A DNA stretch of 10,743 bases from Acidaminococcaceae bacterium UBA2453 (GCA_002342505.1 DDQB01000081.1:20329-31071), one strand, 5' to 3'. Shown: positions 1 through 5,544, counted from the stretch's first letter. Numbers and translations: made by a program. The notes: generated by a model from the letters alone, not told the origin.

Positions 1-7
1 TTCGCTG

Positions 8-52
8 CGCCTGCTGCATGGAATTTGAAATGTAGCAGGCGGTTTTCTTTTC
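8..52 (+). terminator. Intrinsic terminator of an upstream gene
   Basis: Bases 8-19 pair with 30-41 to give a stem of about 12 bp; the core CGCCTGCT/AGCAGGCG is perfect and the upper part has one G-U pair. The loop is 10 nt. A T-rich run (TTTTCTTTTCTT) follows from 43. It probably ends transcription of a gene lying left of the window. The next 100 bases (about 53-153) are AT-rich around 91-117, where a promoter is possible, but no spacing of -35 and -10 boxes is convincing. Confidence 0.7.
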
Positions 53-153
53 TTCGCGGCAGCGCCTGAGCTCTTTCCTTTTTGCAGGGCTTGTGATAAA
101 ATATACTTTATAAATTTATGAACATCGGTTCCATGTTTGTCTGAAAATAATAA

Positions 154-714
154 CGGGATCTCTGGCAAAGTCAAAGTGCAAATCGTTTTGCGTTTGCGTT
201 AGGGCGCGCGGCAGAGCAGGCGCGGGAGGAACGGATCGCCTACGCCCGCCTCACTGCGCTGACCGGTGTGAAAAGCCGGCATGCCTACCTGGATACCGAA
301 GAGCAACTGAACCGTCAGATCGCGGAACACTGCCTGCCGGAGTTTGCCATCGCCATCATGGACGTGAACGACCTGAAGAAAGTGAACGACACTACCGGGC
401 ATAAAGCGGGGGACCAGTATCTCCGGGATGCCTGCAAGATCATCTGCAATGTGTTTAAGCACAGCCCGGTCTTCCGGGTGGGCGGCGACGAATTCGTAGC
501 CATCGCGCGGGATGAGGATTACCTGCGCATAGAAGAGCTGCTGGGGAAAATGAAGGACCGCAATACGGATGCGATCCGTTCCGGCGGCATCGTCATTGCC
601 TGCGGCATGGCGAAATACGAAAACGACGCAAGCGTGGCTCCGGTGTTTGAGCGCGCGGATCGCAACATGTACGAAGATAAGAAGCGCCTGAAAGCAGAAC
701 AGGAAAACAATTGA
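154..714 (+). pseudogene. N-terminally truncated GGDEF (diguanylate cyclase) domain
   Basis: The frame encodes a nearly complete GGDEF domain. Visible motifs are LTALTGVKSRHAYL near the domain start, DVNDLKKVNDTTGHKAGD (metal and GTP binding) and an intact RVGGDEF active-site loop. This family makes cyclic di-GMP from two GTP. The inhibitory RxxD I-site before GGDEF is absent (FKHS at that position), so product inhibition by that site is not expected. Coding character clearly extends upstream of the first possible start, GTG at 268: residues such as AAEQAREERIAYARLTALTG form the usual coiled linker into the domain. However, in-frame stops at 142, 148 and 151 close the frame and no ATG, GTG or TTG lies between 154 and 268. 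Starting at 268 would cut off the conserved LTG. I therefore read it as a remnant of a larger sensor-GGDEF protein. The domain itself could still fold if translated from 268 or a non-standard start. Recognition of the domain is secure; pseudogene status is inferred. Confidence 0.65.
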
Positions 715-724
715 TCCATACCTG

Positions 725-753
725 TTTAAAAGGCGTGCGTTTTCTGCTATAAT
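725..753 (+). promoter_or_regulatory. Candidate extended -10 promoter
   Basis: A perfect TATAAT at 748-753 is preceded by TG at 745-746 (extended -10). TTTAAA at 725-730 is 17 bases upstream and matches four of six bases of the -35 consensus. Transcription would start near 760 and meet the strong terminator at 788-820 almost at once, so it either makes a very short RNA or is a chance match. Confidence 0.4.
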
Positions 754-759
754 AATTAT

Positions 760-820
760 AGAAGCGGGTAAGGACGCGCTGAAGCGCAGCCGCATACTGG
801 TCACGGTATGCGGCTTTTTT
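760..820 (+). ncRNA. Possible small RNA of about 60 nt
   Basis: Between the candidate start near 760 and the T-run ending at 820 there is no reading frame. There are two hairpins: GCGC-TGAA-GCGC at 776-787, immediately followed by the terminator stem at 788-815. A promoter-like element, a small stem and a perfect terminator packed within about 75 bases resemble a short non-coding RNA. It may equally be just the terminator of the GGDEF remnant. No known RNA family was recognised. Confidence 0.25.
788..820 (+). terminator. Strong intrinsic terminator
   Basis: AGCCGCATAC (788-797) pairs perfectly with GTATGCGGCT (806-815), with an 8-nt loop, and the stem runs into six T (815-820). It separates the GGDEF remnant or candidate small RNA from the chromate transporter genes. 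Confidence 0.85.
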
Positions 821-848
821 GCAAACAGCCATAATGGTTTTTCCTTTT

Positions 849-876
849 TTGTACAATCGGTTTTCTGTTGTATAAA
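849..876 (+). promoter_or_regulatory. Candidate promoter of the chrA-like pair
   Basis: TATAAA at 871-876 could be a -10 box. TTGTAC at 849-854 is a weak -35 with 16-bp spacing. It lies just downstream of a terminator and 27 bases before the first chromate transporter start, so a promoter is needed around here. The exact boxes are uncertain. Confidence 0.35.
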
Positions 877-902
877 AACGGCTTTGTTTTGGAGAAAGAT
901 GT

Positions 903-1502
903 ATGAGTGATTTAAGGGATGCAGAGAAAAAGTTGGAAAAGGCAGTTTTCAAAGAAGAGTTCTCCTACTGGAAACTTTTCATATCTACTTTTATGATTAG
1001 CGCCTTTACAGTTGGCGGCGGTTTTGTAATCATTCCGCTACTTAAATCAAAATTCGTGGATGAATATGGATGGATGAATGAAAATGAATCGCTGGATTTG
1101 GTGTCCATTGCGCAAAGTGCGCCAGGACTGGTAGCAGCCAACGCTTCCATCATTATGGGATACCGTATGGGCGGTTTTCGCGGAACTGCAGTTGCATTGC
1201 TCGCCACCATCCTTCCGCCGCTGGTAACGCTTACGATTATTTCGTACTGCTACGACGCCTTTGCTTCCAATCCGTATGTGCGGATGTTTTTAAAAGGTAT
1301 GCAGTGCGGCGTGACGGCGATCCTTGTTAATGTGGTGCTGGATTTGGTGTTGAAACAATGGAAAAAGAAGCTGGTGCTGCCGCTCCTGATTATGGCGGGA
1401 ACCTTTGCGGCTTCTTATTTCTTTAAGATCAATATCATGTATATCATTTTAGTTGACGCTGTCATCGGATTATTCCTGATGAAGGAGTCCAAATATGATT
1501 GA
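903..1502 (+). CDS. Short-chain chromate transporter (CHR family), first of a pair
   Basis: This 199-residue, strongly hydrophobic protein carries one CHR domain. Typical features are the glycine-rich segment VGGGFVIIPLL near residue 40, the motif IAQSAPGLVAANASIIMGY near 78-96, and several membrane spans up to the C-terminus. CHR proteins export chromate (CrO4 2-), although many members have unproven substrates. Half-length members with a single CHR domain normally occur as two adjacent genes whose products are thought to act together, and that is what is seen here. The ATG at 903 has GGAGAA at 891-896 as its ribosome-binding site. The stop at 1500-1502 is 11 bases before the partner's start, so the two are surely cotranscribed. 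The family call is firm; chromate as the physiological substrate is not shown. Confidence 0.85.
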   Translation: MSDLRDAEKKLEKAVFKEEFSYWKLFISTFMISAFTVGGGFVIIPLLKSKFVDEYGWMNENESLDLVSIAQSAPGLVAANASIIMGYRMGGFRGTAVALLATILPPLVTLTIISYCYDAFASNPYVRMFLKGMQCGVTAILVNVVLDLVLKQWKKKLVLPLLIMAGTFAASYFFKINIMYIILVDAVIGLFLMKESKYD

Positions 1503-1513
1503 GGTGTCTTGAA

Positions 1514-2089
1514 ATGGAACTGTTGCTGGAATTATTTATCAGTTTTGCTGCCGTAGGACTTGTCTGTGTAGGCGGCGGGTATGCGTCCATGCCGCTGATC
1601 CAGGCGGAAGTCATTGATAAGCACGGTTGGCTGACGCTGAACGAATTCATTGATATATTTACCATTTCCCAGATGACGCCCGGCCCTATCGGAATTAATG
1701 CGGCGACGTTTGTGGGCAGCAAAGTGGCGGGAATCCCAGGTTCCATCGCAGCCACAACGGGTTTTGTGTTTCCTTCCGTCATTATCGTGTTGTCTTTAGG
1801 ATATCTGTATTATAAATACGGAAATGTCGGGCCGATCCGCGGTATTTTAAATGGCTTGCGTCCTGCTGTGGTAGCGTTGATTGCCAGCGCAGGCGTGAAC
1901 TTTATCCTGCTGGCATTTTGGAATAAAGAAAAGTTGCCGGTGGATATTGGAAAGACGGACATGGTTGCAGTTTTGATTTTTGTGCTTACGTGGATCGCTT
2001 TGAAAAAGAAAGTGGGCACAATTAAACTGCTGGCATCATCCGGGGTGTTGGGACTGATTCTTTATATGGCGGTGGGGATGCGGCCCTAA
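1514..2089 (+). CDS. Short-chain chromate transporter (CHR family), second of a pair
   Basis: The protein has 191 residues and one CHR domain, with CVGGGYASMPLIQ near residues 18-30, ISQMTPGPIGINAATFVG near 54-71, and hydrophobic spans through to the end. I chose ATG 1514 because TGAGGTG at 1500-1506 gives a well-spaced ribosome-binding site. A TTG at 1499 would add five residues but overlaps the stop of the first gene and has no site of its own. It is the natural partner of the gene just upstream, and the two half-size proteins probably form one transporter in the inner membrane. No regulator of chromate resistance lies nearby. Confidence 0.85.
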   Translation: MELLLELFISFAAVGLVCVGGGYASMPLIQAEVIDKHGWLTLNEFIDIFTISQMTPGPIGINAATFVGSKVAGIPGSIAATTGFVFPSVIIVLSLGYLYYKYGNVGPIRGILNGLRPAVVALIASAGVNFILLAFWNKEKLPVDIGKTDMVAVLIFVLTWIALKKKVGTIKLLASSGVLGLILYMAVGMRP

Positions 2090-2094
2090 AGGAC

Positions 2095-2132
2095 AAAAAA
2101 TTAGTCTGCCCAGATTCTGGATTCCTTTTTTT
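2095..2132 (+). terminator. Weak candidate terminator after the chrA-like pair
   Basis: CCAG-ATT-CTGG (2110-2120) followed closely by seven T (2126-2132), with an A-run at 2095-2100 that could pair with the T-run, may form a modest terminator five bases after the transporter stop. The GC stem is only 4 bp, so this is uncertain. From here to 2259 I see only AT-rich sequence without a gene. Confidence 0.3.
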
Positions 2133-2259
2133 GGTAAAGTATAATTCCTGTATACCTTCAATCCGTTTTATATGAAGCAAGGCTTGTATATGTAAAAAGA
2201 AACAAATATATTTGTATGCCGATTTTAAATTTTAATAAGAATTATTGTCAAAAAAGTGC

Positions 2260-2289
2260 TTGACAAAGACTTGATGGCTGTGATATATT
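2260..2289 (+). promoter_or_regulatory. Consensus-like promoter of the mad leader
   Basis: A perfect TTGACA at 2260-2265 is followed after 18 bases by TATATT at 2284-2289, with TG at 2281-2282 forming an extended -10. This is the best promoter in the window. Transcription would begin around 2296 and run into two terminators, the cobalamin riboswitch and then the decarboxylase operon. No separate promoter was found between the second terminator and the riboswitch. Confidence 0.75.
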
Positions 2290-2314
2290 CCAATCGTAAG
2301 AGAAAGAGAGACAG

Positions 2315-2363
2315 TGTGAAACCGTGCAAAACAAGATAATTTTGTAAGCTTCACAGTTTTTTT
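2315..2363 (+). terminator. Leader terminator 1
   Basis: An outer stem TGTGAA (2315-2320) with TTCACA (2350-2355), an internal loop, and an inner stem around CAAAA/TTTTG (2327-2331 with 2340-2344) precede seven T (2357-2363). It lies only about 20 nt after the predicted transcription start, preceded by a purine-rich stretch (2298-2314). The stem is imperfect, so strength is moderate. Confidence 0.6.
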
Positions 2364-2376
2364 GAACTGAATAATC

Positions 2377-2421
2377 GGGGAGATTGAGTGAGAATGAGTA
2401 TCACTTAGTTTCCCCTTTTTT
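2377..2421 (+). terminator. Leader terminator 2
   Basis: GGGGAGATTGAGTGA (2377-2391) pairs along all 15 positions with TCACTTAGTTTCCCC (2401-2415), allowing three G-U pairs, with a 9-nt loop. Six T follow (2416-2421). It comes 13 bases after terminator 1 and before the riboswitch, so it would stop nearly all transcription from the 2260 promoter unless overridden. Confidence 0.8.
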
Positions 2422-2443
2422 GCTTTACAATAGAATAATTTTG

Positions 2444-2606
2444 TACAGGTACTTCGGTCAGATAAGCCGAGGTCTAACAGATAAGCCGGTTAAAGTCCGG
2501 CGCGGTCCCGCCGCTGTAAAGGGGAAAGCGCTTCAATCATGTCACTGGAATCATATTCCGGGAAGGCGAAGCAATTGATGATCCTAAGCCAGAAGAACTG
2601 CCTGTA
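2444..2606 (+). promoter_or_regulatory. Cobalamin (B12) riboswitch aptamer
   Basis: The conserved boxes of the cobalamin aptamer appear in the right order. The core AGTCCGGCGCGGTCCCGCC lies near 2494-2512 and is followed by GCTGTAA. The GTCACTGG box is at 2541-2548, GGGAAGGC at 2560-2567, and the B12-box-like end AGCCAGAAGAACTGCCTGT at 2587-2605. TACAGG (2444-2449) pairs with CCTGTA (2601-2606) to close the aptamer. ACTTCGG/CCGAGGT near 2450-2473 forms an inner hairpin. Such RNAs bind adenosyl- or other cobalamins and normally switch expression off when the ligand is plentiful. The natural target here is the operon starting at 2886, through the terminator at 2747-2786. Aptamer identity is secure; the switching mechanism is inferred. 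Confidence 0.93.
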
Positions 2607-2658
2607 TAAACATCACTGCTTGACCTGCGAGAGACGGGAAGGTGTATGGAGGGATAAT

Positions 2659-2742
2659 ATGAATTTTATATTACCTGCTAAGGAAGTTTTGTTACAGGAA
2701 AATTTAACTGCAACATGGCATCCTGTTGTACACTCGGTATGA
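2659..2742 (+). CDS. Putative 27-residue leader peptide
   Basis: A perfect Shine-Dalgarno GGAGGG (2648-2653) stands 5 bases before an ATG that opens a 27-codon frame. The frame ends in TGA at 2740-2742, four bases before the stem of the next terminator. The peptide begins MNFILPAKEV and ends TWHPVVHSV. The Trp-His-Pro run and a second His lie in the last eight codons. A well-initiated short frame ending at a terminator is the layout of a translated attenuator peptide. I recognise no family. It could be chance, and the ribosome-binding site could itself be the riboswitch's control point. Confidence 0.4.
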   Translation: MNFILPAKEVLLQENLTATWHPVVHSV

Positions 2743-2746
2743 GCGA

Positions 2747-2786
2747 CGGAGAGATAGCGTGATGAACACTGTTTCTCCGTTTTTTT
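2747..2786 (+). terminator. Leader terminator 3 (likely riboswitch expression platform)
   Basis: CGGAGAGATAG (2747-2757) pairs with CTGTTTCTCCG (2769-2779), including two G-U pairs, and seven T follow (2780-2786). It sits 140 nt after the aptamer and 100 nt before the first operon gene. It is therefore the element most likely controlled by the cobalamin riboswitch, by translation of the short upstream frame, or both. I did not find an obvious competing antiterminator by eye. Confidence 0.8.
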
Positions 2787-2805
2787 GTTCATATAAACTT
2801 TGTTA

Positions 2806-2831
2806 TGATGTGATGTCCGGAAATCATATCA
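2806..2831 (+). repeat. Inverted repeat before the operon
   Basis: TGATGTGAT (2806-2814) and ATCATATCA (2823-2831) form nine pairs (one G-U) around an 8-nt loop GTCCGGAA. No T-run follows, so it is not a terminator. It could be an RNA hairpin in the 5' leader or an operator; no protein family is indicated. Confidence 0.4.
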
Positions 2832-2885
2832 GGGCGAGGGCGTAAGAAAACTTTAAAAATTTAAAGAAAGCGAGGAAAATTACCG

Positions 2886-3020
2886 ATGAGTGTAGAGTTA
2901 TATGCGTTAGCGACATACGCTTTTACAGCAGTCATCTCATTAGTAATGATGGGCGTCGTCGTATTGCTTAACAAGTTGATGGGCGGCGACGCGGTTGAAG
3001 GAGAGGAGGCAGAACAATAA
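2886..3020 (+). CDS. 44-residue single-span membrane protein, OadG/MmdE-like small decarboxylase subunit
   Basis: The product is 44 residues: a short N-terminus, one hydrophobic span at about residues 8-29, the basic turn NKLMGG, and an acidic tail (GEEAEQ). Sodium-pumping decarboxylases (oxaloacetate, methylmalonyl-CoA, glutaconyl-CoA) have a small one-span subunit that helps assemble the complex. This protein has that layout without the usual Ala/Pro linker or a metal-binding tail. It ends TAATG, sharing one base with the start of madB, so translation is coupled, which supports a role as a MadB partner. AGGA at 2873-2876 serves as ribosome-binding site. It is not a gene I recall from the M. 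rubra mad cluster. The subunit role is inferred from size, topology and position, not from clear sequence identity. Confidence 0.6.
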   Translation: MSVELYALATYAFTAVISLVMMGVVVLLNKLMGGDAVEGEEAEQ

Positions 3021-4231
3021 TGGATGCAAGTATTTTTTCAACTCTTTTCCCCGGCATTGCCAGCTTGTTCGTACAGGATCCGGTGATTGCGGGAGCGCGT
3101 ATCGGGTTGATTATTTTTGGATTTATCCTGGCATATCTTGGTTTTACCCGCAAGCTGGAGCCGTTGATCATGGTGCCGATGGGCATCGGCATGATCAGTA
3201 TCAACTGCGGCGTGCTGTTCATGGAAGGCGGAAAACTGGGAACGATTTTCCTTGACCCGCTGGTTTCCGATCCGGATGCGCTGGTCAATATCATGCAGAT
3301 CAATTTCCTGCAGCCGATTTACAACCTGACTTTCAGTAACAGCCTGGTAGCCTGCCTGGTATTTATGGGCATCGGCGCAATGTGTGAGATTGGATTTATC
3401 CTGGCCAATCCCTGGACTTCGATTATCATTGCTATCTTTGCTGAAGCCGGCACTTTCGTTACCCTGATCCTGGGCGTGCATCTGGGGCTGGCTCCTAATG
3501 AAGCGGCTGCCGTTGCTTCGATTGGCGGCGCTGACGGTCCTATCGTATTGTTTACTTCACTGATCCTGGCGCCGAAACTGTTTGTGCCGATTTCCGTTAT
3601 TGCTTACCTGTACCTGTCTCTGACCTATGCGGGATATCCTACGCTGGTCAAATGGCTGGTTCCGAAAAAATATCGCGGCATTGATATTATCTTTGATGCG
3701 CCGGAAACCCCGAAATCCAAAAAATTCATTTTCATTCTGGTGTGCTGCGCCATTTTGTGCATCTTGCTGCCGATGGCGGCTCCGCTGCTGATGTCATTCT
3801 TCCTGGGCATGGCGATTAAAGAAGCGGAGATCGTTCCGTATCAGGACTTGCTGGAAAGCACTGTGCTGTATGTATCCACATTAATGCTGGGCCTGCTGCT
3901 TGGCACCCTGTGCGAAGCGTCCACTTTGCTGAATCCGAAGGTTGCGCCACTGGTAATTCTGGGCGTTTGTGCGTTGACGGTTTCCGGTATTACCGGTGTG
4001 CTGGGCGGCTGGATTCTGTACTGGTTCAAGAAAGGTGATTTTAACCCGGTGGTTGGTATTTCCGGTGTATCCTGCGTTCCGACAACGGCGAAAATTGCGC
4101 AGCATATTGCGGAGGACGAAGATCCTTTTGCAATCGTATTGCCGGTTGCCATGGGCGCCAACATTGGCGGTGTAATTGTTTCGGCCATTGCTTGCGGCGT
4201 ATTCATTGCAACAATCGGAATGCTTAAATAA
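3020..4231 (+). CDS. madB: Carboxybiotin decarboxylase, Na+-pumping beta subunit (MadB)
   Basis: This 403-residue integral membrane protein belongs to the beta-subunit family of sodium-translocating decarboxylases (OadB, MmdB, GcdB, MadB). It decarboxylates carboxybiotin on the carrier protein and couples this to Na+ export. Visible signatures are LEPLIMVPMGIGM near residue 47, GGADGPI at 169-175 with Asp172 matching the essential OadB Asp203, and NPVVGISGVSCVPTTAK at 342-358. Asn342, Gly346 and Ser351 match OadB Asn373, Gly377 and Ser382. OadB Arg389 is replaced by Lys358. About nine or more hydrophobic spans are present, and length is normal for the family. The start overlaps the stop of the small membrane protein, with GAGAGGAGG (3001-3009) as ribosome-binding site. 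MadB rather than another decarboxylase is chosen because the operon continues with malonate decarboxylase subunits. Confidence 0.88.
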   Translation: MDASIFSTLFPGIASLFVQDPVIAGARIGLIIFGFILAYLGFTRKLEPLIMVPMGIGMISINCGVLFMEGGKLGTIFLDPLVSDPDALVNIMQINFLQPIYNLTFSNSLVACLVFMGIGAMCEIGFILANPWTSIIIAIFAEAGTFVTLILGVHLGLAPNEAAAVASIGGADGPIVLFTSLILAPKLFVPISVIAYLYLSLTYAGYPTLVKWLVPKKYRGIDIIFDAPETPKSKKFIFILVCCAILCILLPMAAPLLMSFFLGMAIKEAEIVPYQDLLESTVLYVSTLMLGLLLGTLCEASTLLNPKVAPLVILGVCALTVSGITGVLGGWILYWFKKGDFNPVVGISGVSCVPTTAKIAQHIAEDEDPFAIVLPVAMGANIGGVIVSAIACGVFIATIGMLK

Positions 4232-4305
4232 AACTCAGTAAAGCAATTTAAAAAGATAACGTAACGTAATCAATCCGTTGCGAAATCATTGGAAGGAGAC
4301 AGACG

Positions 4306-5058
4306 ATGCAATTTCAATTGCAAAAATATTCATCCGTAGATTCCACGAATGCGGTTGCGCACCGCATGGCGGAACAGGGAGCAGAAGAAGGCATCGTTGT
4401 TGTCGCCGACCGGCAGACCGGCGGGCATGGAAGAATGCAGCGGGTTTGGAGTTCTCCCGTCGGAGGATTATGGTTTTCCCTGATCCTCCGTCCCCAAATC
4501 GATCCCCGTTATGTGGCGCAGATTACTTTGCTTGCCGGTGTTGCGGTTGCAAAAACGCTCCGCAACCTGTACCAGACAGATGAAATCCGTATCAAATGGC
4601 CTAACGATTTATTACTGGAAGATAAAAAAGTAACCGGGATTCTGGCAGAGATGCAGCTGACGGAAAACCAGGACGTAGATTATGTAATCGTCGGAATCGG
4701 CGTGAACGTCGATCCGCCGATGGACGATATGCCAGAAGAGGTAAAGGCAAAAGCTGAGTCGCTCAACCGCTCCCTGGATAAATTCTATTCCTGCGAAACA
4801 GTTTTAGATGCAATTTTAAAGGAATTTTCAAAAACGTATCAGATGTGGCAGCAGGACGGAAACGAAGCTGTATTATCTTTATGGAAGGAAATGAACTGCA
4901 CGTTAGGCAAGAGAGTAACCGTCCTGGATGAAGACAGGGAAGTTTTTTCCGGCACGGCCGTTGCCCTTGATGCGGAGGGAGCCTTGCTTGTCCAAAATGA
5001 AGCGGGGCGGGAAGCAAGTTTTAATTTTGGGGAAATCAGTATTCAATATGGTAAATGA
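4306..5058 (+). CDS. birA: Biotin protein ligase (biotin-[carboxylase carrier] ligase), no DNA-binding domain
   Basis: This 250-residue enzyme has the biotin protein ligase catalytic domain. VDSTN is at 11-15, QTGGHGRMQRVW at 37-48 corresponds to the biotinyl-AMP loop, KWPND at 97-101 holds the catalytic lysine region, and GIGVNVD is at 130-136. A small C-terminal beta domain follows. It activates biotin with ATP and transfers it to a lysine of a carrier protein. The N-terminal winged helix of BirA repressors is absent, so it should not bind the biotin operator. In the loop the usual GRGRxGR reads GHGRMQR. Start ATG 4306 has GGAAGGAG at 4290-4297. It lies between madB and the hutP-like gene, so it probably modifies the decarboxylase's biotin carrier, expected downstream of the window. 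The 74 bases before it hold no terminator. Confidence 0.88.
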   Translation: MQFQLQKYSSVDSTNAVAHRMAEQGAEEGIVVVADRQTGGHGRMQRVWSSPVGGLWFSLILRPQIDPRYVAQITLLAGVAVAKTLRNLYQTDEIRIKWPNDLLLEDKKVTGILAEMQLTENQDVDYVIVGIGVNVDPPMDDMPEEVKAKAESLNRSLDKFYSCETVLDAILKEFSKTYQMWQQDGNEAVLSLWKEMNCTLGKRVTVLDEDREVFSGTAVALDAEGALLVQNEAGREASFNFGEISIQYGK

Positions 5059-5077
5059 TGGACATTGGTGAACATTA

Positions 5078-5512
5078 ATGGAAGATTTCATGGAGAACAG
5101 TGTTAACAGCGTAGGGACAGCGGCCATGCTGCTGGCTATGACGCAGACATTGCGCGACGAGGAACTTGCAAAACAGATGGTTAGTAAAAATGGGTTCAGA
5201 GCCGCAGTGACCGAGGTGGGAGGCAAATCCAATTTTGCCGAGTTCAATGAAAAGGTCAATCGGTCGCTAATTGGCGCCGCGCTGAATTCAAAACTGATTG
5301 AAAAATCTGCGGGGAATGTGCATGCGTTGCTGCATGCGGCGGAAGAAGCGAAACAGGGGATGCTATTCAGCATGGTATCCAGTTCGAGCCTTGCATTAAA
5401 GCTTGCGGTGGTACGCGATGATACCTGGATTGCCGTAGCGATCTTTGGCAAATCCGCAGTGCATTACATGACGAACCATGACCGGGCGGGTCTGGGGATT
5501 ATGCATATCTGA
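5078..5512 (+). CDS. HutP-family RNA-binding antiterminator homolog
   Basis: The protein has 144 residues, about the length of B. subtilis HutP (148). Similarity as I recall it runs end to end: a conserved GxVG-type segment (VTEVGG, 44-49), NVHALLHAAEEA (80-91) against HutP SHALYHATMEA, LALKLAVVR (105-113) against VGLRFAVLR, DTWIAVAIFG (115-124) against DWIAVSLYG, and a C-terminal LGIMHI against VGINHI. His82, His86 and His134 match the metal-coordinating His73, His77 and His138. HutP is a hexamer that, with histidine and Mg2+, binds RNA and prevents a terminator downstream of hutP from forming. The segment holding HutP Arg88-Glu90 is about four residues shorter here and lacks those residues. 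An intrinsic terminator follows before madA, so the target is probably this operon. ATG 5078 is used; ATG 5090 with GGAAG ahead of it is equally possible. Confidence 0.78.
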   Translation: MEDFMENSVNSVGTAAMLLAMTQTLRDEELAKQMVSKNGFRAAVTEVGGKSNFAEFNEKVNRSLIGAALNSKLIEKSAGNVHALLHAAEEAKQGMLFSMVSSSSLALKLAVVRDDTWIAVAIFGKSAVHYMTNHDRAGLGIMHI

Positions 5513-5544
5513 TCCGTCTGCGCAATAATCATTAACAGCATATA

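Noticed and set aside
199..804. 201-residue open frame on the minus strand
   Set aside because: It is the antisense shadow of the GGDEF domain and terminator; no ribosome-binding site or family resemblance.
2296..2420. UAG/NAG triplet array for HutP binding in the leaders
   Set aside because: Several AG dinucleotides occur near 2300-2314 and 2386-2398, and single UAG triplets near 2406 and 5620. None shows the regular spacing expected of a HutP site, so no binding site is claimed.
2384..2578. 64-residue open frame starting at TTG 2384
   Set aside because: It lies across the second leader terminator and the cobalamin aptamer, has no ribosome-binding site, and its composition does not look like protein.
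2539..2742. 67-residue open frame starting inside the riboswitch
   Set aside because: Its first two thirds are conserved aptamer sequence. Only the last 27 codons, with their own Shine-Dalgarno sequence, are plausible.
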